From contig JAIEMK010000027.1 of assembly GCA_019752295.1 (NCBI GenBank), positions 1 to 64,000 of the forward strand: a stretch of 64,000 nucleotides of DNA. The letters run 5' to 3'. The notes beneath the pieces are model-generated. The model saw only the letters and a program-made list of their open reading frames with translations. It had not been told where the DNA came from and did no database searches. Numbering within the stretch: the first letter of the stretch is position 1; every line of letters starts with the position of its first letter. A program made the translations under genes and the position numbers. The DNA comes from Chitinophagaceae bacterium. Lineage in GTDB: Bacteria; Bacteroidota; Bacteroidia; Chitinophagales; Chitinophagaceae. Positions 18,289 through 26,686 of the stretch are shown here, piece by piece.

Positions 18289-19797
18289 TTATTGTAATAT
18301 CTTAAAACGCTTTTTGAAATTGAATAGTAACTGCCCTGCATCGGGAGTGATATTCCAATAAAAAATTCCAAAAGCAAAAAATCCTGAAAAGATAATGCTT
18401 CTTAAAATAATACCTAGCCATCCATCTACTGAATTCAATACAAAATAGCATCCCAGATAAATCGAAACACCAAGAATCAAAGCATAAACTGTTTTAGCAT
18501 TAAAGGGTTGCATTTTAAATTTTCTTCTAAGAAATTCAAAACGTATAAAATTGTACATACTAAAAGCGGCAAGTTCTGCAAAAGCAGATCCGATGATCCC
18601 ATAATGCTTAATCAAAAAATAGGTGAGGGGCAGGCGGAAGCCCAACAAGATAACACCACTATAAAAATCAAATTTCCAGAAAGTAGATGTTCCAATCACG
18701 GTATTATTTAGTCCTGTTCCTGCATCAATAATTCGCGCCATTCCCAAAACAAATATTACACCCAATCCCGCTTCATATTCTTTCTGAATGTGCAATACCT
18801 GTAAGCCCTGATACACATTTAACCAAAGGTTGCCGAAAATAAAAAGGGCAATTAATAAAAGGTTGATACTGGAGCGTTGATAAATCCTTTCAATTTCTTT
18901 CATGTCTTTATCTTTCCAGGCCCTCGACAAAACTCCGGCAGCAATTGCCTGAATGCTTCTTTGTGGTACTTGCACCAGATTAGCGGCATACTGAGCCAGA
19001 CCGAAAACAGCTACCACTCCAAGGCCTAAAAATTTTGCGATAATAAAACTATCAATAGTAGCTGCAATAGATGAAATAAGTGTACCTCCAAAAATTAAAG
19101 ACTGCATACCCAATATTTTCTTTCTGAATTTCTTGGTTACGTGGCTGATCTTTGAGGGAAAAAATAATCTCTTGGTATTATACAAATAAATCGCAAGTAT
19201 CAAGAAAATGGAGAGGTATAAGAAAGCAAAAATTTTAATAAAAACATCGAAGCTGATGAGTTTAAAATAAAAACAAAGTATGAGCGCGAAAGTAAAAATT
19301 CGCAACCCTGTTTCCTTCAAAAAATTAGAGATTATTGTTTTTTGAATTCCCCAGCAAAACCCTTCTATCACTGAAAATAATAACATCCCCAGTGCAAAGG
19401 GAAACATCCAGTAGTAGTAGTCAATTATTAGTTTCGACCTGACAGAAAATTGTGCAACAAAAAAAGGTTGAAAATAAAATCCTGCAATCAACACCAATAA
19501 AAATCCAAACAAGGCCGAGAGCATTGCCCAACTCATTAGATCAATTTCGTGCTCCGCTAAATTGTCTTTATAATAAGGATAAAATTTGTAAATGATTGGA
19601 ATTACACCCAAGCTGCTGAATGCATACATATTTTGAGCGTAGTCGAAAAAGATGCGTGTTAAACCAAATTGTTCTGTAGTAAAAGCACCATGATGATCTC
19701 CGATCTTGCTGTAAAAAAAAATGTTTACTGCGCCAATAAAAAATCCAAAATATACCAATAGGCTAGATATAATCGTTTGTTTGCGAATGTTGCCCAT
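18289..19797 (-). CDS. Polysaccharide biosynthesis flippase (Wzx/MATE-like)
   Basis: A 502-residue integral membrane protein with about 14 predicted helices. It belongs to the oligosaccharide flippase branch of the MOP superfamily. Typical features are the N-terminal TIISSLLVYFGFFIGAVNIF helix and AQYAANLVQVPQRSIQAI in the middle of the protein. It would move lipid-linked sugars across the inner membrane, but no glycosyltransferase is adjacent, so the glycan is unknown. It is 13 bases downstream of the M1 peptidase gene and may be co-transcribed with it. Confidence 0.8.
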   Translation of the reverse strand: MGNIRKQTIISSLLVYFGFFIGAVNIFFYSKIGDHHGAFTTEQFGLTRIFFDYAQNMYAFSSLGVIPIIYKFYPYYKDNLAEHEIDLMSWAMLSALFGFLLVLIAGFYFQPFFVAQFSVRSKLIIDYYYWMFPFALGMLLFSVIEGFCWGIQKTIISNFLKETGLRIFTFALILCFYFKLISFDVFIKIFAFLYLSIFLILAIYLYNTKRLFFPSKISHVTKKFRKKILGMQSLIFGGTLISSIAATIDSFIIAKFLGLGVVAVFGLAQYAANLVQVPQRSIQAIAAGVLSRAWKDKDMKEIERIYQRSSINLLLIALFIFGNLWLNVYQGLQVLHIQKEYEAGLGVIFVLGMARIIDAGTGLNNTVIGTSTFWKFDFYSGVILLGFRLPLTYFLIKHYGIIGSAFAELAAFSMYNFIRFEFLRRKFKMQPFNAKTVYALILGVSIYLGCYFVLNSVDGWLGIILRSIIFSGFFAFGIFYWNITPDAGQLLFNFKKRFKILQ

Positions 19798-19810
19798 TGT
19801 ATGCTCCCGG

Positions 19811-21499
19811 TTATTGTGTACTGGTTAATTCTTTTACCCTGATATAATATCTGAATTTAATTGCGGCCGGAGTAAACAAACCTGCTTCCTCGTCTGTAAC
19901 ACTTATTGAATTCCATTTTGAAGTTACCGGATTTAATCGCTTTTTCCCTTTCTCAGTTCTAACAATGATGGGGAGATTAAATCCATCTATACAATCAGCC
20001 CAGCGAAATGAAACAGTATGCTGTTCCTTATTAAAAAATAATTGCAGTTCAGGAATAGAAGTATTTCTAAGATATTGGTCAAATACTTTTGAATAATCGA
20101 AGCCCAAAAATTTGCTGATCGATTTTTCGATATCAGAAGAATTGATGGTCTTGTGATAAAATTGTTGATTCAAATTTCGGAGCATGCCTCTAAATAATGA
20201 ATCATTATTGGTGCTGTTTCTAATCAGGTGAATCAGGTTAGAACCCTTATAATACTTGTCGTTTCCAGCAGATTCATTATTTACTCCGTACTGACCGATG
20301 ATGGGATTTTGGTTACTGATATTACGGCGTATCCCAAAATTGTATTCATACCCCGCCTGCTTGCCACTGATCCATTCCGTAAACAAAGTTTCACTGTAGT
20401 TGGTAAAACTTTCGTGCACCCACATGTCTGCAATATCATTTGTAGTAATATTATTGCCAAACCATTCGTGCCCGCTTTCATGCACAATAATAAAGTCCCA
20501 TTTTAATCCCCAACCCGTACCCGAAAGGTCGCGCCCCAAATAACCATTCTTGAATTTGTTTCCATAAGTAACAGCACTCTGATGTTCCATGCCCAGATAA
20601 GGAACTTCAACCAGCTTATATCCGTCTTCATAAAAAGGATATTTTCCAAACCAATATTCAAAACAGTTGAGCATCGTTTTTGCCTGCTGAAATTGTATTT
20701 GGGCTTCTTTTAAATGGTTTGGTAAAACATAAAAATTCAATGGTAAAATTCCTCCTTCGCCGTTTAAGGTATCAGAGAATGATACATATTTGGCAATATT
20801 CATGGATATACTATAATTGTTAATCGGGTTTTTTACTTCCCATACCCAGGTCTTCTTGTGATCTAATGGATGATCGATTACCTGTGTCAACAATCCGTTC
20901 GATACATCCATCAACGTGTCGGGAGTAGTGATCGAAATCTTTGCGCCTTTATCGGGTTCGTCGCTCTGATGATCCTTGCAGGGCCACCAAACGCTTGCCC
21001 CTAACCCCTGACAACTGGTGCTGATAAATGGATTGCCCATTTTGTCGTTTGTCCAGGTTATTCCTCCATCCCAAGGCGGATTCTTTGCTTCCTGAGGAGT
21101 GCCACTATAATAAATACGAACTGTATGGGATGTTTTTATTTTTTGAGCTTTTAGAAAATGCACAAAAGCTGTATTGCCATTTCTACTGAAACTAAGTTGT
21201 GTAGATTTTTCTATTGTATAATCAAAAACGCTATCCATCACGAGCGGTTGTTGCAGGTCGATCTGCATTAATCTAGCTTTTTTTAGCACTGTATAACTGA
21301 TATCTACATAACCTTTAATGGTTTTATTTTCCAAGTTTGGCTCAACGTGCAGATCATAGTAAATAATATTCCACCAAGCCCTTTCCGGGCCAATGCTACC
21401 TCTTAAAGTATCGGCTTTGGTAAACTCCGATGTGGAATGTTGTGAAAATGCGGATAGCGAATTGAATAAAATCAAAAACCAAATTGCAGTAGTCTTCAT
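19811..21499 (-). CDS. M1 family metallopeptidase, exported
   Basis: A 562-residue aminopeptidase-like protein. The start MKTTAIWFLILFN gives a clean signal peptide ending in SAFSQ; an in-frame ATG six codons earlier is less likely. The zinc site is HESGHEWFGN near residue 341, with the third ligand in VHESFTNYSE 18 residues later. The exopeptidase motif is present as YLGMEHQSAV. The protein has the N-terminal beta domain and catalytic domain but is shorter than ERAP-like enzymes because the large C-terminal helical domain is missing, as in many bacterial members. It probably acts in the periplasm. Confidence 0.9.
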   Translation of the reverse strand: MKTTAIWFLILFNSLSAFSQHSTSEFTKADTLRGSIGPERAWWNIIYYDLHVEPNLENKTIKGYVDISYTVLKKARLMQIDLQQPLVMDSVFDYTIEKSTQLSFSRNGNTAFVHFLKAQKIKTSHTVRIYYSGTPQEAKNPPWDGGITWTNDKMGNPFISTSCQGLGASVWWPCKDHQSDEPDKGAKISITTPDTLMDVSNGLLTQVIDHPLDHKKTWVWEVKNPINNYSISMNIAKYVSFSDTLNGEGGILPLNFYVLPNHLKEAQIQFQQAKTMLNCFEYWFGKYPFYEDGYKLVEVPYLGMEHQSAVTYGNKFKNGYLGRDLSGTGWGLKWDFIIVHESGHEWFGNNITTNDIADMWVHESFTNYSETLFTEWISGKQAGYEYNFGIRRNISNQNPIIGQYGVNNESAGNDKYYKGSNLIHLIRNSTNNDSLFRGMLRNLNQQFYHKTINSSDIEKSISKFLGFDYSKVFDQYLRNTSIPELQLFFNKEQHTVSFRWADCIDGFNLPIIVRTEKGKKRLNPVTSKWNSISVTDEEAGLFTPAAIKFRYYIRVKELTSTQ

Positions 21500-21557
21500 T
21501 CTATAAAAATAAGTCATTCGGCAGATTCAATTTACTCAATTTCTGCCTTTGATCTGA

Positions 21558-22217
21558 TCAGTTCTTTTTAAGTTTATCCTTGAAAACTTTTTCAAACTTT
21601 TCGAGTTTTGGCTGAATCACAAACCTACAATAACCCTGATTTTGATTGTCGTTATAATAGTTTTGATGATATTTCTCTGCAGGATAGAAATTTTTGAAGG
21701 GCTCAATTGCAGTAACTATGGGTTTTGGCCAAGCGCCGGATTTATCCAGAGCTACTTTATATTGTTCGGCCTTTTGTTTTTCTTCAGATGTTTTATAGAA
21801 TATCACAGACCTGTATTGTGGGCCGGCATCGTTACCTTGACGATCGATTGTAGTGGGATCGTGGGTTTTCCAAAAAACCTCTAATAATTCATCATAACTG
21901 ATCTGTTTTGGATCGTAAACTATCTGACAAAGCTCTACATGCCCGGTATTTTTATCGCAAACCTGCTCATAACTGGGATTCTCCACATGACCTCCACCAT
22001 ATCCGCTAACCACTTTATATACGCCCTTGAGACGTTGAAAATAGGCTTCCGTACACCAAAAACAACCTTCGCCAAAAGTAGCTGTTTCAGTATGAACCCC
22101 CTTTGGGATCGCTTGATTATTCATTTTTTCTAATGTTTTTGTGGGCTGCGAACAAGCAGCTAAAAAGGTGATTACCAGTGTGAAAAGCAATAAAATAGGT
22201 CTAAAATGGGTTTTCAT
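21558..22217 (-). CDS. msrA: Peptide methionine sulfoxide reductase MsrA, lipoprotein
   Basis: A 219-residue enzyme with a lipoprotein signal peptide (lipobox LAAC, cysteine 22) in front of the MsrA domain. The active site GCFWC places the catalytic cysteine at residue 52. GYGGGHVENPSYEQVC, EVFWKTHDPTT, GNDAGPQYRSVIFY and EKYHQNYY are all typical. It reduces the S-form of methionine sulfoxide. The lipid anchor suggests a periplasmic role in repairing envelope proteins. It lies 40 bases downstream of nothing related; the next gene in the same direction is the M1 peptidase. Confidence 0.95.
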   Translation of the reverse strand: MKTHFRPILLLFTLVITFLAACSQPTKTLEKMNNQAIPKGVHTETATFGEGCFWCTEAYFQRLKGVYKVVSGYGGGHVENPSYEQVCDKNTGHVELCQIVYDPKQISYDELLEVFWKTHDPTTIDRQGNDAGPQYRSVIFYKTSEEKQKAEQYKVALDKSGAWPKPIVTAIEPFKNFYPAEKYHQNYYNDNQNQGYCRFVIQPKLEKFEKVFKDKLKKN

Positions 22218-22294
22218 GGCCTCAAGTTACTGATTCAAAGTTGATCAAAATAGGGATAGGTATTTGTTTTAACAAATCGGCTGTAAAAAATATT

Positions 22295-22326
22295 TTTGAG
22301 TTTCAATACTATAATTGCTACTTTTA
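22295..22326 (+). promoter_or_regulatory. Putative promoter of small membrane protein gene
   Basis: TTTG at 22295-22298, 20 bases, then TACTTTTA at 22319-22326 (one mismatch). The ATG at 22355 follows 28 bases later. Confidence 0.45.
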
Positions 22327-22354
22327 CGTTCGGAGGTATTGCCCTCTTTTTTGT

Positions 22355-22825
22355 ATGATACTACAATTAGGATATAGCAGAAAAGTTCACAATCGTATGG
22401 AAGGTCTTTTAATGATTGTTCCTTGTATTGTATTGCTTGTATCTTATCTATTTATCCGGACAGCCGATTTAGACACGCACTATACTAGCACTTATTTCTC
22501 TTTTTCGTTCGGTAATATCGCAATTTTTTTCTGGGCTTTGATGATTATCCCTTTTATTTTGCACTTGTTTTTGAAGCAGCAAAAAGTTGGTAATGAAAAC
22601 ATTATTGCGGGTCATATTGTTCTTTCCTTGATTTTGTTGATATCTGTGTTTTTTACGTATCAGTTATATATTCCTCATAATGGTGTTATTGCGGGTTCTT
22701 TCTGGGGCTTGCCTTATCAGCGTCAGTGGATGGAAGCAACTGTAAGCACATATGTTTTGATTGTTTCGCAGTTTCTTTTGCAGGTTTCATTTAGCGCTTA
22801 CGCAATAATTAAATTGATTCCTTAG
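22355..22825 (+). CDS. Four-helix membrane protein of unknown function
   Basis: A 156-residue hydrophobic protein with four predicted helices (about residues 18-34, 48-70, 84-103 and 130-152). I recognise no family. The frame opens at 22241, but the promoter at 22295-22326 supports the ATG at 22355; an ATG 14 codons further, at 22397, is also possible. The periplasmic loop YQLYIPHNGVIAGSFWGLPY is the most distinctive segment. A terminator follows. Confidence 0.55.
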   Translation: MILQLGYSRKVHNRMEGLLMIVPCIVLLVSYLFIRTADLDTHYTSTYFSFSFGNIAIFFWALMIIPFILHLFLKQQKVGNENIIAGHIVLSLILLISVFFTYQLYIPHNGVIAGSFWGLPYQRQWMEATVSTYVLIVSQFLLQVSFSAYAIIKLIP

Positions 22826-22848
22826 CCTGTTCATTTATAAAATATTTG

Positions 22849-22875
22849 AAAGCATTCGAAAGGATGCTTTTTTTG
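22849..22875 (+). terminator. Intrinsic terminator
   Basis: AAAGCAT (22849-22855) pairs with ATGCTTT (22864-22870), followed by TTTTG. Confidence 0.7.
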
Positions 22876-22887
22876 TTTTCCAGCGGT

Positions 22888-22895
22888 TACCTTTG
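22888..22895 (+). promoter_or_regulatory. Putative -7 element of the mutS2-like gene
   Basis: TACCTTTG, a perfect -7 match, 26 bases before the ATG. The T-tract of the preceding terminator lies where the -33 element would be. Confidence 0.4.
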
Positions 22896-22921
22896 CCTGA
22901 ATTTATTTAGATCATCGTTCC

Positions 22922-25045
22922 ATGCGTTTATATCCAGAATCGGCTACTGTTCAACTCGAATTCGATAAGGTAAAAGCTTTATTAAAAGCCCTATGCAATA
23001 CAGATTATGCCCGACTTAAAGCCGAGAACCTGCGGATTCACACTAAAAGGGAATATATAGAACTTGAATTGAAGCAAACAAACGAGTTCAAGAATATATC
23101 TCTGCTACAACAATATTTTCCGAATGATTTTTCTTTAAACCTTTCTAAAGACATCAAGCTACTTGGAATCCCCGGCGCTTTATTGGGAGGCGAGCAATGG
23201 ATGCCCATTAGAAGGTTAACGGAAAATACAGGGTCGATATTCAGATGGTTTGATAATGAGCGTCGTCAGGCTTTTCCGGCATTGGCAAAAGTAATTGAAG
23301 GCACTTATTACGAGAAATTGATTTTGGAATGGATTGATGAAGTATTGGATGAATCCGGTGTGGTAAAAGACAATGCATCAGCAGATCTGCAAAAGATTCG
23401 AATGAATTTGTTTCGTAAAAGAAATGAACTCAGAAGGATGTTCGAAAAAGTGATTAGCAAATTAGCCAAAGCAGGATATACGGCTGATATTGATGAAAGT
23501 TTCAGTAATGGCAGAAGGGTAGTTGCGGTATTCTCAGAGCACAAACGTCAGGTAAAAGGTATTCTTCATGGTGAAAGCGATAGCCGGAAAACGGCATTTA
23601 TCGAACCTGAAGAGACCATCGAATTGAATAATGATGTTTTTAATATAGAGCATGAAGAAACCAGAGAAGTGCAAAGAATTCTACGCGCACTTACTGCAAG
23701 GATGGCTGTTTATGCACCACTATTATCCAGTTATTTAACGGTTGCTGGGGAATACGATTTTATCCGAGGCAAAGCGAGGTTGGCATTGGACATGAACGGG
23801 CAATATCCGAATGTGGTTGATAAAGCACATATTCATTTGATCGATGCCTATCATCCTTTATTATACCTCTATCATAAAACATCGGGGAAAAAAACTATAC
23901 CCGTTACACTAACGCTCGACGATAAAAACAGGATACTGGTAATAAGCGGACCAAATGCCGGGGGTAAAACGGTTACCATGAAGACAATTGGTTTGAATCA
24001 GTTGATGCTGCAAAGCGGCTTGTTGGTACCGGTGAGCGCGTTGTCGACGATGGGTATTTTTAAACAATTATTTATACATATTGGCGACACACAGAGCATT
24101 GAGTTTGAATTGAGTACTTATTCAAGTCACTTAATGCATATGAAATATTTTATTGAAATCGCAAATGGTAAAACCTTGTTTTTTATTGATGAGCTAGGAA
24201 GTGGAAGCGATCCCAGCCTTGGTGGTGCATTTGCCGAAGTAATTATGGAAGAGCTTTGTAAGCGGCATTCTTTTGGAGTAGTTACCACACACTATTTGAA
24301 CCTGAAAGTAATGGCCAATCATACTCCGGGCATATTAAATGCAGCGATGCAGTTTGATGAAGTGAATCTTCAGCCCATGTATCGCTTGATTGTGGGTAAG
24401 CCAGGTAGTTCTTATACTTTTGCGATTGCAGAAAGAATCGGGTTATCGCCAAAGCTCATTAATCGGGCCCGACAATTAGTGGATGAAGATCACTTTAAAC
24501 TGGATAAATTACTCAATAGAACTGAGCAGGATTTACAGCATCTCGATAAAGAAAAAAAACAATTAAATAAGTTGCTGCGCGAAAACGAACAACTTAAAAA
24601 AGAGATGGAGCAGGTATTGCAAAAAGAGAAGCATGAGCAGCAGGTTGAATTATTGAAGCAACAGAATAAAATTGCCGAAGAAAGGATTGCTTATTTAAAA
24701 GACATGGAGAGGAAGTTGAAGCAGATTGTGCTGGACTGGAAAAAGTCGGAGAATAAAAACGAAGTGGTCAAGAATCTGCAAAACCTTTTGTTTAAGCAAA
24801 AAGAAACCATTGTAGTAAATAAGCTGGCCAAAAAAGTAGATTTAAAATACAAGGAACTCAACAGATCGATTGAAGTAGGTTCATTGGTGAAATCTAAAAA
24901 GAACTATCAGGTGGGTGAAGTAAAAGAGATCAGGGGTAAGCGTGCGATTGTGCAAATCGGTTTGTTGCCGATGAATGTGGATCTGGCCGACCTGATTACC
25001 GTAGAAAAAATCGAAGAAGCTCCCAAAGAAAATGGATCGAATTAG
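22922..25045 (+). CDS. MutS2-like ATPase without Smr domain
   Basis: A 707-residue MutS-family protein. An N-terminal helical core begins RLYPESATVQLEFDKVK. The ATPase has Walker A SGPNAGGKTVTMK near residue 345 and Walker B LFFIDELGSGSDPSLGGA near residue 420. A long charged coiled coil follows (about residues 525-630). True MutS2 proteins are about 780-800 residues and end in an Smr nuclease domain with a HGKG-type motif; this one ends in a small beta domain without it. MutS2 acts on branched DNA or collided ribosomes. A role for this shorter form is not established. Confidence 0.85.
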   Translation: MRLYPESATVQLEFDKVKALLKALCNTDYARLKAENLRIHTKREYIELELKQTNEFKNISLLQQYFPNDFSLNLSKDIKLLGIPGALLGGEQWMPIRRLTENTGSIFRWFDNERRQAFPALAKVIEGTYYEKLILEWIDEVLDESGVVKDNASADLQKIRMNLFRKRNELRRMFEKVISKLAKAGYTADIDESFSNGRRVVAVFSEHKRQVKGILHGESDSRKTAFIEPEETIELNNDVFNIEHEETREVQRILRALTARMAVYAPLLSSYLTVAGEYDFIRGKARLALDMNGQYPNVVDKAHIHLIDAYHPLLYLYHKTSGKKTIPVTLTLDDKNRILVISGPNAGGKTVTMKTIGLNQLMLQSGLLVPVSALSTMGIFKQLFIHIGDTQSIEFELSTYSSHLMHMKYFIEIANGKTLFFIDELGSGSDPSLGGAFAEVIMEELCKRHSFGVVTTHYLNLKVMANHTPGILNAAMQFDEVNLQPMYRLIVGKPGSSYTFAIAERIGLSPKLINRARQLVDEDHFKLDKLLNRTEQDLQHLDKEKKQLNKLLRENEQLKKEMEQVLQKEKHEQQVELLKQQNKIAEERIAYLKDMERKLKQIVLDWKKSENKNEVVKNLQNLLFKQKETIVVNKLAKKVDLKYKELNRSIEVGSLVKSKKNYQVGEVKEIRGKRAIVQIGLLPMNVDLADLITVEKIEEAPKENGSN

Positions 25046-25192
25046 CCATGCAACTCATAAAAACGACTTTTTGGGTATCATTTTATTTACAAAATCTATT
25101 TTTTTTCTTGTTTTATCTTTCTGTTAAATCCTTGCCAGTACTGCATTTTAGGGCATTCGTCCCCGATTAAACAAATTCAATTGCATAGTTTT

Positions 25193-25224
25193 TTTGGAAT
25201 ATCAATTCCGCTGCTATTATTTTG
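25193..25224 (+). promoter_or_regulatory. Putative promoter of tRNA-Ser
   Basis: TTTG at 25193-25196, 20 bases, then TTATTTTG at 25217-25224 (one mismatch). The mature tRNA would begin only six bases later, so transcription starts essentially at its 5' end. Confidence 0.4.
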
Positions 25225-25229
25225 CACCC

Positions 25230-25314
25230 GGAGAGTTGGCAGAGCGGTCGATTGCGGCAGTCTTGAAAACTGTTGACTGTAACAGGTCCTGGGGTTCGAA
25301 TCCCTAACTCTCCG
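25230..25314 (+). tRNA. tRNA-Ser (anticodon UGA)
   Basis: The acceptor arm GGAGAGT (25230-25236) pairs with ACTCTCC (25307-25313), with discriminator G at 25314. The anticodon loop CTTGAAA lies between GCAGT and ACTGT, giving anticodon TGA at 25264-25266. A long variable arm and a T loop with GGTTCGAATCC confirm a type II serine tRNA. CCA is not encoded (the bases are CCT), so it is added later. Confidence 0.95.
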
Positions 25315-25568
25315 CCTTCGGTCGCTGAAGCGACCTTCGGCGGACAAGTCCGCTGAAGGTTTGCAAAGAGACTTAAAAACATCTACGCTAACGCGCAGAT
25401 GTTTTTTTTTTCGTCGCCGCCGAAGCTTTAGCGCAGGTAAAGACAATCTGGCCTCGCTCGCCGAAGCTTCAACGTAGGAGAGTGAAATGTTTTTAGCTCC
25501 ATTCCTTTCTCTTTTTACTTCTTACTAATAACTTTAATAAAGACGATTACTGGAATAAAATTCTAAAC
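25315..25568. repeat. GC-rich inverted and direct repeats between tRNA-Ser and a GIY-YIG gene
   Basis: This gap is strikingly richer in G and C than the surroundings. TCCGCC at the tRNA 3' end can pair with GGCGGA at 25339-25344, and CGGA-CAAG-TCCG forms a small hairpin just after. Two copies (17 of 20 bases identical) of a CGCCGAAGCTT-type unit lie at 25418-25437 and 25459-25478. The pattern looks like remnants of a palindromic intergenic element. No coding sequence is supported. Confidence 0.55.
25379..25411 (+). terminator. Terminator of tRNA-Ser transcript
   Basis: ACATCT (25379-25384) pairs with AGATGT (25397-25402) with an inner CGC/GCG helix, followed by a run of ten T, the strongest T-tract in the window. 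Confidence 0.85.
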
Positions 25569-25856
25569 ATGCAGTATGTATATATTTTGCGATGTAGGGA
25601 TGGCAGTACATATACTGGTTGCACGTCTGATCTGAGAGAACGTTTTGCCAGACATTCTAAAGGACTCGTAACGGCAACCAAGTCAAAAATACCGGTGGTG
25701 CTAATATTTTATTGCGCCTTTGTAAATCAACTTCAGGCATTTGAATTTGAAAAATATTTAAAATCCGGTTCTGGCAGAGCATTCATAAAAAAGAGACTTC
25801 TATCGTCTGCACAAACAAAATGTTACCATTTACCTTCTATGCCAAATTTAACGTAG
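25569..25856 (+). CDS. GIY-YIG nuclease superfamily protein
   Basis: A 95-residue single-domain protein. The family motif is present as YVYILRCRDGSTYTGCT: VYI replaces GIY, and YTG replaces YIG. The arginine of LRERFARHSKG and the glutamate of FEFEKYLKSGSGR complete the active site. Such short proteins (UvrC-N type) are presumed nucleases of unknown target and are common in Bacteroidota. Its position after a tRNA gene and GC-rich repeats suggests it may belong to, or have arrived with, a small repeat-associated element; this is inference. No integrase or transposase is nearby. Confidence 0.85.
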   Translation: MQYVYILRCRDGSTYTGCTSDLRERFARHSKGLVTATKSKIPVVLIFYCAFVNQLQAFEFEKYLKSGSGRAFIKKRLLSSAQTKCYHLPSMPNLT

Positions 25857-25970
25857 CCAGATAGGTTTTTTTTAAAATTATTCGTAACTTAAACATAACA
25901 ATTTATTAATGTTGAATTAATAAATAAGTTCTAAGAAATTGTGTTGATTATTTACATTTTAAACTTTTTG

Positions 25971-26053
25971 CATGAAATGAGCATAACAAAAATTTGTCAC
26001 CAACCGGGATGTTTGTTAGCGAATTACATGTAACCAAAATAAAATAATAAACA
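25971..26053 (+). repeat. 83-bp leader repeat, copy 1
   Basis: First of three related units. It begins CATGAAATGAGC, contains TAACAAA (25984-25990) and its complement TTTGTTA (26012-26018), then GCGAATTACATG, and ends at the CATGAAA of copy 2. It is directly followed by copy 2 in tandem. If its 3' junction ATG were used, the frame would read ATG AAA TAA and stop at once. Confidence 0.85.
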
Positions 26054-26138
26054 CATGAAATAAGCATAACAAAAATTTGACACCATCCGAAACGTTTGTT
26101 AGCGAATTACATGCGGCCAAAATCAATAAAAATTAGCG
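26054..26138 (+). repeat. 85-bp leader repeat, copy 2
   Basis: Second unit, in tandem with copy 1. Palindrome arms are TAACAAA (26067-26073) and TTTGTTA (26095-26101). It ends exactly at the CATGAAA whose ATG (26140) is the start codon of the metallopeptidase-like gene. It differs from the others mainly in the loop and the last 25 bases. Confidence 0.85.
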
Positions 26139-26139
26139 C

Positions 26140-26634
26140 ATGAAAATGTTTAAAATTTTTTTGATCGTATTGCTGTTTTCTGTCTTAACACCAATTGTTA
26201 AAGGCAACTCCGACACCAATCGGGTTGTAAACTATAGCTTTGTTCCAAACGTTGAAACTTATGTTCGGTTGGGTTTGAAAATCTTACATATTAATGCAGT
26301 TAATATTGTCATCACTAATCTGGATCCAAATTTTAAAAGTTCATTTGAAAAAGGGATCGATCTGGAAGGGTATGTAAGCAGAAAAGAGGGAGGATACATT
26401 ATTCATGTTCTGAAGGGGTTAACAAAGCATGAATTGATAACTATAATCAGCCATGAGCTGATACATATTAAGCAATATGAAACAAATGAGCTGATTGTTT
26501 GCCCGGATGCCATTATTTGGCAAGGGCGCGACCTAACAGCACTCAATGAATGGGATTATGAATCGCGACCATGGGAAGCAGACGCATTTAATAATGAACA
26601 AGTGATTCGAAAACAGTTAAAAAATTTGCGTTAA
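26140..26634 (+). CDS. Putative exported zinc metallopeptidase (HExxH)
   Basis: A 164-residue protein with a signal peptide of about 22 residues (FKIFLIVLLFSVLTPIVKG). The mature domain contains SHELIHIKQYE near residue 107, an HExxH zinc motif, and a downstream acidic cluster YESRPWEADAF that could supply the third ligand. The pattern resembles small gluzincin-like domains found in Bacteroidota, but I cannot name the family. The start codon lies exactly at the end of leader repeat copy 2. A hairpin follows, then the convergent prolyl oligopeptidase gene, whose start has the same leader. Confidence 0.65.
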   Translation: MKMFKIFLIVLLFSVLTPIVKGNSDTNRVVNYSFVPNVETYVRLGLKILHINAVNIVITNLDPNFKSSFEKGIDLEGYVSRKEGGYIIHVLKGLTKHELITIISHELIHIKQYETNELIVCPDAIIWQGRDLTALNEWDYESRPWEADAFNNEQVIRKQLKNLR

Positions 26635-26637
26635 ATA

Positions 26638-26671
26638 AAACGGCCTCTAAGAAATTTCTTAAGGGCCGTTT
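26638..26671. terminator. Bidirectional hairpin between two peptidase genes
   Basis: AAACGGCC (26638-26645) pairs with GGCCGTTT (26664-26671), with an inner TAAGAAA/TTTCTTA helix. It lies between convergent genes. Confidence 0.7.
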
Positions 26672-26686
26672 GTAATAAGTGTTAAA

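Noticed and set aside
25046..25229. Detached Smr domain after the MutS2-like gene
   Set aside because: The gap is AT-rich, has stops in all frames and shows no Smr motif.
25167..25446. Minus-strand open frames across the tRNA-Ser
   Set aside because: They translate the antisense of a tRNA (a RDSNPR-type peptide), a well-known annotation artefact; the region holds a real tRNA and terminator.
25230..25856. Prophage or integrative element at tRNA-Ser
   Set aside because: No integrase and no duplicated tRNA 3' end downstream within the window.
25971..26138. CRISPR array
   Set aside because: Only two tandem copies of 83-85 bases with no spacers, and no cas genes.
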